DNA from: Kitagawia praeruptora
Taxonomy: Eukaryota; Streptophyta; Magnoliopsida; Apiales; Apiaceae
DNA: 64,000 nt
Assembly: GCA_037693485.1 (NCBI GenBank)
Contig: CM075345.1
Location: 94,198,001 to 94,262,000 of the forward strand
Direction of reading: 5' to 3'
Part shown: one piece after another, positions 32,194 through 41,148 of the stretch
Numbering within the stretch: the stretch's first letter is position 1
Layout: every line of letters starts with the position of its first letter
Notes under the pieces: model-generated
The model's database searches: none
What the model saw: only the letters and a program-made list of their open reading frames with translations
Told to the model about the DNA's origin: nothing
Position numbers and translations under genes: made by a program

Positions 32194-32522
32194 TCGTTGC
32201 TCCATAACAAACACCCTTATATAACAAACAATAAAGAACACATTAGATCTAATAGATTCATTGGCTCCGCCAGGAGCACCAATACAAAAAGTTGTTATTT
32301 TTTTACCCTTTATCCATCCAGCAAAAAAAAATACTGTTCATGATGACGTCACTGATGACGTCATCATGAACAGTAATATTTTTTTTTGCTGGAAGGATAG
32401 AGGGTAAAAAAATAACAACTTTTTGTATTAGGTGGCCCCGCCAGGGGCATTGGATCTATTAGATATTAGATCTAAGGTGCCCTTTATTGTTTGTTATATA
32501 AGGTGTTTGTTATGGAGTGCAA

Positions 32523-32524
<2 letters not shown>
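32194..32524. mobile_element. hairpin element, terminal type A, copy A2
   Basis: Type A termini and arms as in A1, with a TGACGTCA-rich loop at 32345-32362. Its left GC hairpin reads GGCTCCGCCAGGAGCACC, in which two changes keep the stem paired; the right one is GGCCCCGCCAGGGGC. Confidence 0.9.

Positions 32525-32558
<34 letters not shown>
32525..32558. repeat. (TA)n microsatellite
   Basis: TA tract between A2 and A3. Confidence 0.95.
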
Positions 32559-32560
<2 letters not shown>

Positions 32561-33253
32561 CCATTGCTCCATATAGAACACCCTTATATAACAAACAATA
32601 AAGAACACCTTAGATCTAAGAGCATCTCCAAGGGTGTTATGTAAAATGGTTAGCTATAATCATTAGCTATAATGATAATGTAAAATTTTTGCTAAGGGTG
32701 AACATGTATGCTCCAAGGCAATTATCTATAATTATGGTCATGTAAAATTATACATAAAAGCTTTATTGATTCAACAAATATAGCTCACCAAATATCATTA
32801 TTTATATTTTTTTGCTAAGGGATTAATGGTTGGAGTGCTCAAATTTTTACATATTATCTAAATAGTGCCATTAGATGCCAACTAGATGCCATGTAGATAA
32901 TTTAGCTAAGGGTTTTACACCCTTGGAGATGCTCTAATAGATCCAATGGCCCCGTCAGGGGCACCCAATACAAAAAATTGTTATTTTTTTAACCTCTATC
33001 CATCTAGCAAAAAAAAATTCAAAAAAAAAAAATTTCAAAAAATTTTTACTGTTAAGGATGACGTCATGCTGACGTCAACAGTGACATCATGAACAACAAA
33101 TTTTTTATTTTTTTTTATTTTTGCTAGATGGATAGAGGGTAAAAAAATAATAACTTTTTGTATTGGGTGCCATTACGGAACTCTTATATTAGATTAGATA
33201 TGAGGTGTTCTTTATTGTTTGTTATATAATGTGTTTGTTATGGAGTGCAACTC
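32559..33253. mobile_element. hairpin element, terminal type A, copy A3 (with a nested Tourist MITE)
   Basis: Type A termini (GGCCATTGCTCCATATAGAA and TTTGTTATGGAGTGCAACTC). The left arm is split at TAGATCTAA by the 316-bp Tourist-like element at 32620-32935. The GC hairpin is GGCCCCGTCAGGGGCACC at 32949; the right counterpart is decayed (GCCATTACGG). The loop holds several TGACGTCA-like sites. Confidence 0.88.
32620..32935. mobile_element. Tourist-like (PIF/Harbinger) MITE, 316 bp
   Basis: The ends GAGCATCTCCAAGGGTGT and ACACCCTTGGAGATGCTC are flanked by TAA on both sides (32617-32619 and 32936-32938). It inserted into hairpin element A3; the flanking arm sequence matches the uninterrupted arm of A1. 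Confidence 0.93.
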
Positions 33254-33274
33254 ATATATATATATATATATATA

Positions 33275-33631
33275 GGCCTTTGCTCCATAAAGAACACTCT
33301 TATATAAAGAACAATAAAGAACACTATAAAATCATTTATTCCGATAGATCCATTGGCCCCGCCAGGGGCACCCAATACAAAAAGTTCTTATTTTTTTAGG
33401 CTCTATCCATCTAGCAAAAAAAAAAAAATGAAAATTTTACTGTTCATGATGACGTCACTGATGACGTCATCGATGAACAGTAAAATTTTCAATTTTTTTT
33501 TTTTTGCTGGATGGATAGAGCCTAAAAAATAAGAACTTTTTGTATTGGGTGGCCCCGCCAGGGGCAATAGATCTATTAGATATGAGGTGTTCTTTGTTGT
33601 TCTTTATTTAAAGTGTTCTTTATGGAGTCCA

Positions 33632-33635
<4 letters not shown>
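33275..33635. mobile_element. hairpin element, terminal type A, copy A4
   Basis: Type A termini. GC hairpins GGCCCCGCCAGGGGCACC (33356) and GGCCCCGCCAGGGGC (33551). A loop of two TGACGTCA sites (about 33450-33468) lies between perfect ACTGTTCAT / ATGAACAGT arms. TA tracts flank both sides. Confidence 0.92.

Positions 33636-33692
<57 letters not shown>
33636..33692. repeat. (TA)n microsatellite
   Basis: TA tract between A4 and B3. Confidence 0.95.
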
Positions 33693-33694
<2 letters not shown>

Positions 33695-34043
33695 AGGTGC
33701 TCAAATGAGACCCCTCTTATAATGAGACCTTCTCTTATAATGAGTCTCCCTCATATTTTATCTATTCTAAAGGGCCCCGCCAGGGACACCCAATACAAAA
33801 AAGTCTAATAATTATACCCTCTATTCATTCATCAAAAAAAATTAAAAAAAGAATAAAACTACTGCCAAGTCATCACTTTTTTTGAAAAAAAAAAGAATTA
33901 TTTTTTTAATTTTTTTTCTTTTCATAAATGGATAGAGGATAGAATTATAAGACTTTTTCGTATTGGATGCCCCTTGCGGGGCCCTCTAAAATACAAGAAA
34001 TATGAGGGAGACTCATTATAAGAGAGGGTCTCATTTGAGCAAC

Positions 34044-34046
<3 letters not shown>
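33693..34046. mobile_element. hairpin element, terminal type B, copy B3
   Basis: Type B termini and the shared inner cassette. The left GC motif has one unpaired change (GGCCCCGCCAGGGACACC, 33773); the right is GCCCCTTGCGGGGCC (33970). Confidence 0.88.
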
Positions 34047-34078
<32 letters not shown>

Positions 34079-34080
<2 letters not shown>

Positions 34081-34547
34081 CAAGTGCTCAAAAGAGAACT
34101 TATTTTTTGAAGAAAACTAAGGTACTAATCCTAGCCATTAGATGTATTAAGATCAATGGCCCCGCCAGGGGCACCCATACACTAATCAAATACACCCTCA
34201 CACACAGAATCACACCTAATCCCCTCCATTTTTAATTTGATTTTTCCCGTCAATCGGTGATATTTTTTTTAAATCTAATTTCACCACATTTTTCTTCATC
34301 TCCCAACGATTAGTTTGCATACCATATATGCTATATTTCGATTTAGTTTTCTAAGTTTTCCATTAAACGAGGTTACCTCAGGAGAATTACCTGAGGTTGT
34401 AGTGTAAATACATTGTGGCATTTTTGTAAATATTAAAAACTTTCTAAAAAAATCCTATAATTACTATTATACCCTTGTGCATTAATATGAAGAATTTAAG
34501 TTACCTCAGATAATTTTCCTGAGGTAACCTCAGGAACATCAAACCCT
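34079..34547. mobile_element. fragment with a fifth terminus type plus the GC hairpin (E1)
   Basis: GGCAAGTGCTCAAAAGAGAA starts after a TA tract, followed by GGCCCCGCCAGGGGCACCC at 34156. The mirror-image right arm is missing. Downstream, two TACCTCAGGA / TCCTGAGGTA inverted strings occur near 34375-34410 and 34500-34535. It is probably a one-armed or deleted element. Confidence 0.55.
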
Positions 34548-34560
34548 ATATATATATATA

Positions 34561-34849
34561 GGGTCTTACTCAAATAGAAACCAAATTAAAATAGAAACTA
34601 AACCCTATATATAATCTAATATTCTAGGCTCCATTCAGTAAAAAAAAAAAAAATTACTGTTCACTGCTGACGTGGCAGTGACGTCAGTGTGAACAGTATT
34701 TTTTTTTTTTTTTTTGCTGGATGGAGCCAATAATTTTAAATACTTTTTGTGAAGGTGCCCCTGGCGGGGCCATTAGAATAAATGAAATATAATTAATTTA
34801 TTGTTGGTTTCTAGTTTCTATTTTAAGGGAGGTTTCTATTTGATCACTA

Positions 34850-34852
<3 letters not shown>
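34561..34852. mobile_element. hairpin element, terminal type C, copy C1
   Basis: The left end GGGTCTTACTCAAATAGAAA and the right GGTTTCTATTTGATCACTAG are inverted. The left GC hairpin is lost; the right is GTGCCCCTGGCGGGGCC (34754). The core ACTGTTCAC-x-GTGAACAGT surrounds TGACGTGGCAGTGACGTCA-like sites. Confidence 0.82.

Positions 34853-34898
<46 letters not shown>
34853..34898. repeat. (TA)n microsatellite
   Basis: TA tract that served as insertion site of Helitron copy 3; its last A precedes the CTAG terminus. Confidence 0.95.
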
Positions 34899-34899
<1 letters not shown>

Positions 34900-36299
34900 T
34901 AGCCTAAAACTCGTGCGATGCACGGATTTTTTTAATATTATATAAAAAATGTCATTAATTTAAATTAATTTGATAATAATTATATAAATGTTATCCGTGA
35001 TATTTCTAGAAAATGAGAGATTTTAGTTTGAAAATATAGAAACGATAATAGGTTTTAGTTGAAAAAAGTAATCGATTAATTATTAGTAATTATAAAAATA
35101 TTACTTCATTTTATTAAATAAAATGCCCGTGATATGCTTAGAAAAAGAGAGGATTTAGTTAGAGAAAATTAAAAAGATAATATGTTTAAGGTGAAAAAGG
35201 TAATTGATTAGTTTATAGTAATTATAATTTAATTACGTTATTTTACTAAATACATTGCTCGTAATGTTTTTAGAATGGGAGAATTTAATTTTGTCCGTGA
35301 TATTTTTATTAAAAGAGAGATTTTAGTTAGAAAATATAGAAAAGATGATATGTTTTAACTGAAAAAAAGTAATCGGTTAATTAATAATATTATAATGTTA
35401 TTAGTTTATTTTTTAAAATAGAACCGCTCGTGATATAATTGGAAAAAGAGAGATTTTAGTTAGAGAAAATAGAAAGGTAACGTGAAGATGACATGATTTA
35501 TGTGAAAAAGGTGATTGATTAGTTTATAGTAATTATAATTTAATTATGTTATTTTACTAAATAAAATTGCTCATAGTTTTTAGAAAATGAGAAATTAATG
35601 TTGCCCGTTATATTTCTAGAAAAAAATGGAATTTAATCAGAAAAAATAAAAAAGATGATATATTTTAGTTGAAAAGGTAGTCGATTAATTATTAGTATTA
35701 TAATATTATTATTTTATTTTTATTTAATAGAAATGTCCATGATATAATTGAAAAAAAGGAGGTTTTAGTAAGAGAAAAGAAAAAAGGTAACTTGTTTTGG
35801 CTTAAAAAGGTAAGCATCCATGATATATTTGTAAAAGAAAGATTTTAGTTAGAGATAGAGAAAAGTTAACGTGTTTTGACTGAAAAAGGTAATTAATTAG
35901 TTAATAGTAATTATAATATAATTATGTTAGTAGTGTTTTTAAAAATGAGAAATTTTAGTTAGATAAAATATAAAAGATATCTAATTTACCTGAAAAAGGA
36001 AATTATTTAATTATTGAAAAATAGAAAAGGTAATATGTTTAACCTGAAAAATGAAATTGATTCATAAAGGAGAAATTTTAGTTAGATAAAATATAAAAGA
36101 TATTGTATTTTATCCGAAAAAAGAAATTATTTAGTTCTTGAAAAATAGAAAAAATAATATGTTTAACCTGAAAAAGGAAATTGATTAGTTAGTAGATATG
36201 TAATTGAGTAAGGGTAAATAAGTAAAATCAGTAGGTACCGTACCGACCGACCGACCGACCGACCAACCAAGCTTTTAATGTTTCGGCTTTTATATAATA

Positions 36300-36304
<5 letters not shown>
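34899..36304 (-). mobile_element. non-autonomous Helitron, copy 3
   Basis: The minus-strand 3' end is CCGTGCATCGCACGAG (hairpin), TTTTAGG and CTAG, then T. The 5' side has ACTATTATATAAAAGCC with the first bases merged into the TA tract. The body matches copies 1 and 2 over most of its length, including the empty site of the Stowaway in copy 1. It lacks the 483-bp duplication of copy 2 and any Rep/helicase gene. Confidence 0.85.
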
Positions 36305-36336
<32 letters not shown>

Positions 36337-36338
<2 letters not shown>

Positions 36339-36656
36339 CCATTGCTCCATAAAGAACACTCTTATATAAATAACAATAAAAAACACTATAAAATCATTTA
36401 TTCCAATAGATTCATTGGCTCTGCCAGGGGCATCCAATACAAAAAGTTGTTATTTTTTTTACCCTCTAGCCATCCAGCAAAAAAATAATAAAAAAATGAC
36501 GTCATCGTGAACATTAAATTTTTTTTGCTGGATGGCTAGAGGGTAAAAAAATAACAACTTTTTGTATTGGGTGTCATGACGGAACTCTTAAATTAGATTA
36601 AATATGAGGTGTTTTTTATTGTTTTTTATATAAAATGTTCTTCATGAAGTGCAACT

Positions 36657-36658
<2 letters not shown>
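36337..36658. mobile_element. hairpin element, terminal type A, copy A5
   Basis: Type A termini with a diverged right end (TTCATGAAGTGCAACTC). GC motif GGCTCTGCCAGGGGCATCC at 36418; the right counterpart is decayed (GTCATGACGG). The core has a single TGACGTCATCGTGAAC. Confidence 0.85.

Positions 36659-36710
<52 letters not shown>
36659..36710. repeat. (TA)n microsatellite
   Basis: TA tract between A5 and C2. Confidence 0.95.
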
Positions 36711-36712
<2 letters not shown>

Positions 36713-37061
36713 CTAGCGTTCAAATAGAAACCAACATTAGAATAGAAACTAGAAACCTACACTAAATAAATTATATTTCATTTATTTTAATGGCCCCGCT
36801 AGGGGCACCTTCACAAAAAACTTATAAAATTCTTGGCTCTATTCAACAAAAATAAAAAAAAAATAAAAAAAAATTTTTAAAAAAAAGTTACTGTTCACGT
36901 GCCACGTCATCACGTGAACAATACCTTTTTAAATTTTTTTATTTTTTTGTTGAATAGAGCCAATAATTTTAAACGTTTTTTGTATTGGGGTACCCCTAAT
37001 TTGGTCATTAGATTAGCTTGAAATATTTAATTTAGGTTTAGTTTCTATTAGAATAAGACCC
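36711..37061. mobile_element. hairpin element, terminal type C, copy C2
   Basis: Left end GGCTAGCGTTCAAATAGAAA; right end TAGTTTCTATTAGAATAAGACCC-like. GC hairpin GGCCCCGCTAGGGGCACC (36791). The core TTACTGTTCACGTGCCACGT contains a CACGTG G-box and a CACGTCA site in a snapback. The right GC motif has decayed to GGGGTACCCC. Confidence 0.85.
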
Positions 37062-37072
37062 TATATATATTT

Positions 37073-37470
37073 AGGGTCTTACTCAAATATAAACTAACAT
37101 AGCCTAGAAACTAGAAACCAGGGATATTTTTGTAATTATATTAAATAAAAACTCATCCATAAGCCCAGATCTGCTTATGGATGAGTTTTTGTTTAATATA
37201 AAATCATTTATTCCAATAGATTCTTTGGCTCTGCCAGGGGCACCCAATACAAAAAGTTGTTATTTTTTTTACCCTCTAGCCATCCAGCAAAAAAAATAAT
37301 AAAAAAATGACGTCATCGTGAACAATAATTTTTTTTTTGCTGGATGGCTAGAGGGTAAAAAAATAACAACTTTTTGTATTGGGTGTCATGACGGAACTCC
37401 TATATTAGATTAAATATGAGGTGTTTTTTATTGTTTTTTTTATATAAAATGTTCTTCATGAAGTGCAACT
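37073..37470. mobile_element. chimeric element: type C left end, perfect hairpin, type A right part (A6)
   Basis: 37073-37165 matches the start of element C4 (38221 onward): GGGTCTTACTCAAATATAAA through CATCCATAAGCCCAGATCTG. The sequence then snaps back (CTTATGGATGAGTTTTTGTT, complementary to the preceding bases). At about 37198 it changes into the interior of a type A element (AAAATCATTTATTCCAATAG, as at 36388), which runs to a type A right end at 37470. GC motif GGCTCTGCCAGGGGCACC at 37228. Confidence 0.75.
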
Positions 37471-37489
37471 CATATATATATATATATAT

Positions 37490-37845
37490 TGGGTTCCCTT
37501 CTAGAGATAATTTGTTATATAGAGAATATGAGAGAATCACTTAAAATGCATTAAAATTGTCCTTTATATAAGGCCCCTGGCGGGGCCCTTTTACAAAATA
37601 ATTTTATAATTATACCCTCTATCCATTTATCAAAAAAAATTAAAATTTTTTAAAAAAAATTAAAAAAACTGCTGCCTTAGTCATCATTTTTTTTTATTTT
37701 TTGTAATTTTTTTTATAAATAGATAGAGGGTAGAATTATAAGACTTTTTTGTGAAGGTGCCCCTGGCGGGACCCTAAAAAATAAATGGTTTAGATTGATT
37801 CTCTCATATTCTCTATATAAGGAGGTCCTCTCTAGAATAATGGCC
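37490..37845. mobile_element. hairpin element, terminal type D, copy D1
   Basis: The left end GGTTCCCTTCTAGAGATAAT and the right CCTCTCTAGAATAATGGCC are inverted, followed by ATATAGAGAATATGAGAGAA and its mirror. The inner cassette matches the others: GGCCCCTGGCGGGGCCC (37571), TATACCCTCTATCCATTTAT, a poly-A/poly-T core, then GTGCCCCTGGCGGGACCC (37756). Confidence 0.85.
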
Positions 37846-37859
37846 TATATATATATATA

Positions 37860-38209
37860 GGCTAGCGTTTAAATAGAAACCAACATTAGAATAGAAACTA
37901 GAAACCTACACTAAATAAATTATATTTCATTTATTTTAATGGCCCCGTTAGGGGCACCTTCACAAAAAATTTATAAAATTCTTGGCTCTATTCAACAAAA
38001 ATATAAAAAAAAATTAAAAAAAAAAGTTACTGTTCACGTGCCACGGCATCACGTGAACAGTAACTTTTTTATTTTTTTTTATTTTTTTGTTGAATAGAGC
38101 CAATAATTTTAAACGTTTTTTGTATTGGGGTACCCCTAATTTGGTCATTAGATTAGCTTGAAATATTTAATTTAGGTTTAGTTTCTAGTTTCTATTAGAA
38201 TAAGACCCT
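37860..38209. mobile_element. hairpin element, terminal type C, copy C3
   Basis: Nearly identical to C2, including the CACGTG core (TTACTGTTCACGTGCCACGG) and the decayed right GC motif. GC hairpin GGCCCCGTTAGGGGCACC (37940). Confidence 0.88.
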
Positions 38210-38220
38210 ACATATATATA

Positions 38221-39135
38221 GGGTCTTACTCAAATATAAACTAACATAGCCTAGAAACTAGAAACCAGGGATATTTTTGTAATTATATTAAACAAAAACT
38301 CATCCATAAGCCCAGATCTGCTTCTCCTCGTGTTTGTGTTCAACAATCGCCAATCTTTCACCAGCCACCACCATATATGCAACGACCCCCATACCGTTTC
38401 CGATCACTACCATCTCCCGTTACTACCAAGTTTACATTCACATGTACATACAACAACTGTATATACATCTTATATATTACCACCAAAGTCTGCTACAATC
38501 AATCACCACCACCAATCAACACCACCAATTTTACATTCATATATACATACAACAACTGTATACTAAGAAATCACTAAATCATATTAGAGGAATCAACCGT
38601 TTATATTACAGAAATCACTAATTTATACAATGAAAATCACTAACTATTACCAGTTCAACATGAGATCTAAACTTTAAAATACATACACATACACATAAAC
38701 TCATATATGTAAAATCATCATCGGAGATGATGATGAACAGAAACGATGAACAAAAATGAAAAAAAACAGCCACGACGATGACGACGAAAGGAAACGACGA
38801 ACAGAAGGTCACCGAGGCTCGGAATGGTAGAAGAAGACGATGAAGATGGTGCCCCTGCGGGGCCAAAGGTTGGAAAGGAAAAGAGGAGCCAGATCTGTAA
38901 ATTTCTAGCTCGCCGGAAAATTAGAGCTCATCGAAGAAGAATGACCGGAGGTCGGAGAATATGATGGCAGTAGCAGTGGATGTGGATAAGTTGGATAAGT
39001 TGGGATAAGTTGGGTTTGTGTATATTTAAATTAAATGTGAATGTTTAAATGGGACCATTAGATTTAATTAGATCCTAAGATTAATAGAGGTTTCTAGTTT
39101 TTATTTTAGAAGTGGTTTCTATTTGATTACTAACC
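38221..39135. mobile_element. type C-related element C4 with ~0.7 kb of unique internal DNA
   Basis: The left end GGGTCTTACTCAAATATAAA and the right end (inverted) GGTTAGTAATCAAATAGAAA are of type C. Instead of a mirrored cassette it carries unrelated DNA: a CACCA-rich part (38340-38530), a GACGATGACGACGA part (38775-38800) and one GC hairpin GGTGCCCCTGCGGGGCC (38847). The interior may be captured DNA, but I recognise no gene in it. Confidence 0.6.
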
Positions 39136-39201
39136 AATATATATATTTTATTTATATTTTTATTATAATTACACATTTTATATTCCTTAATAGTTTGAAA
39201 T

Positions 39202-39318
39202 TGTTATAAAATTAATAATGTGATTGTCATTTAAAAAAAAAATGAAGCTAGTCATATTTGACATTAATAGCTAGCCCATTTGGACTTAAATGACAATCAC
39301 ATTATTAATTTTATAACA
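39202..39318 (-). repeat. rearranged 3' LTR (117 bp) with a 31-bp snapback
   Basis: 39288-39318 is the normal start of the LTR (minus strand TGTTATAAAATTAATAATG). 39202-39232 is its exact 31-bp inverted copy, joined through an A-run. Sequence present in the 237-bp 5' LTR between these points (with its TATA box) is missing. Both ends therefore still read TG...CA. Confidence 0.92.
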
Positions 39319-39447
39319 CTCCCCTTTGATTGTCATTTAACATGGATCATAGATTGCCTCGTTAAAACCTTGTCAAAGAAAAACCCACCAGTGGGATAAA
39401 AACTTTGACGAAGGAAAAAGAGTACAATCTCCCCTTGGAAAAACTAA

Positions 39448-41148
39448 TCATTCATTGAAGCTTTGCCGTAACATATCTTTGAGTCGGCGCATCCCAATGT
39501 TATGTCGTAGTTTTCCAAATGTTGAATTTGGTAATGATTTCGTCAATAAGTCTGCAAGGTTGTCACATGATCGAATTTGTTGTACATCAATTCCACTATT
39601 CTTTTGAAGCTCATGGGTGTAAAAGAATTTTGGTGATATGTGCTTTGTTCTGTCTCCTTTGATATATCCTTCCTTGAGTTGATCAATACACGCAGTGTTA
39701 TCTTCAAACATAATAGTAGGATCTTTCGTGATGTCTGGTAATCCACATGATTCTTGGATATTCTTGATAATAGACCGCAACCAAACACATTCCCTACTGG
39801 CTTCATGAATTGCAATCAGTTCTGAATAATTTGATGAGGTTGCGACTATAGTTTGCTTTGTAGATTTCCAAGAAATAGCTGTACCGCAATATATGAATAT
39901 ATATCCCGTTTGTGATTTACCAACGTGAGGATCTGACAAATATCCAGCATCTGCATATCCGATCAACTGTGATGTCGAGTCTTTTGGAAAGAATAATCCA
40001 AAATCAACTGTTCCCTTAAGGTAACGGAATATATGTTTGATCCCATTCCAATGTCTTTCCACTGGAGCAGAGCTGAATCTAGCCAATAAATTTACAGCAA
40101 ATGCAATGTCCGGTCTTGTATTGTTCGCCAGATACATGAGTGCACCAATTGCGCCAAGATATGGAGTTTCAGGTCCCAGAATCTTTTCACCATCTTTATG
40201 TGGTCGGAATGGATCTTTATCAGGTTCCAAAGACCGAACTACCATTGGAGTAGTTAGAGGATGAGATTTATCCATGTAAAATCTTTTCAAGACTTTTTCG
40301 GTATATGTGGATTGGTGGAGGAAAATGCCCGATGACAAGTGCTCTACTTGCATACCAAGACAATATTTTGTCCTTCCAAGATCTTTCATCTCAAATTCAG
40401 TTTTAAGATATATGACAACATCTTCAACATCTATAGATGTTCCTACCAGATTCAAATCATCCACATATACAACAATAACAACAAACCCTGTTTGTGATTT
40501 CTTTATAAAAACACATGGAGAAATCTCATTGCTTATATATCCATTCTTTTGTAAATAACGACTAAGTCTGTTATACCACATGCGACCAGATTGTTTTAAT
40601 CCGTAAAGTGATCGCTGGAGTTTAATGGAATACATATGACGAGGTTTCTTAAACTCATCCATTTTCAATCCTTCTGGGATTTTCATATAGATTTCACTAT
40701 CAAGTGAACCATACAGGTATGCAGTAACGACGTCCATAAGACGTGTTTCTAATTTTCCTTTAGATGCCATACCTAATATAAAACGAAAAGTAATTCCATC
40801 CATTACTGGAGAATATATCTCTTGATAATCAATACCAGGTCTTTGAGAAAACCCTTGAGCTACAAGTCGGGCTTTATATCTCATTATTTCATTCTTTTCA
40901 TTTCGTTTTCTTATGAATACCCATTTATTTCCAACTGGGTTTACACCGATTGGTGTTTGGACTACAGGTCCAAATACTTCTCTTTTACGCAATGAATTTA
41001 ATTCTATTTGAATTGCGTCTTTCCATTTTAGCCAGTCTTTTCTTTGACGACATTCATCCACACTTTGTGGTTCAGGATCAGAATTTATGTCGACATCCAA
41101 TGCCGCAGAATACACAAACACATCATCGATTATGGCCTTGCTTCGATC
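39448..41148 (-). CDS. pol: copia pol, C-terminal part: reverse transcriptase and RNase H
   Basis: RVT_2 reverse transcriptase: WKDAIQIELNSLRKREVFGP, GNKWVFIRKRN, YKARLVAQGFSQRPGIDYQE, LYGLKQSGRMWYNRL and the catalytic YVDDL. This is followed by copia RNase H: GYADAGYLSDPHVGKSQTGY, AISWKSTKQTIVATSSNYSE, HEASRECVWLR, DNTACI and a C-terminal DLLTKSLPNSTF. These enzymes make cDNA from the element's RNA. The reading is open upstream to 41148, directly after an in-frame TAG at 41149-41151 that separates it from integrase, so the polyprotein is broken by a single stop. No ATG is expected, since this is the internal part of a polyprotein. Confidence 0.92.
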   Translation of the reverse strand, partial: DRSKAIIDDVFVYSAALDVDINSDPEPQSVDECRQRKDWLKWKDAIQIELNSLRKREVFGPVVQTPIGVNPVGNKWVFIRKRNEKNEIMRYKARLVAQGFSQRPGIDYQEIYSPVMDGITFRFILGMASKGKLETRLMDVVTAYLYGSLDSEIYMKIPEGLKMDEFKKPRHMYSIKLQRSLYGLKQSGRMWYNRLSRYLQKNGYISNEISPCVFIKKSQTGFVVIVVYVDDLNLVGTSIDVEDVVIYLKTEFEMKDLGRTKYCLGMQVEHLSSGIFLHQSTYTEKVLKRFYMDKSHPLTTPMVVRSLEPDKDPFRPHKDGEKILGPETPYLGAIGALMYLANNTRPDIAFAVNLLARFSSAPVERHWNGIKHIFRYLKGTVDFGLFFPKDSTSQLIGYADAGYLSDPHVGKSQTGYIFIYCGTAISWKSTKQTIVATSSNYSELIAIHEASRECVWLRSIIKNIQESCGLPDITKDPTIMFEDNTACIDQLKEGYIKGDRTKHISPKFFYTHELQKNSGIDVQQIRSCDNLADLLTKSLPNSTFGKLRHNIGMRRLKDMLRQSFNE

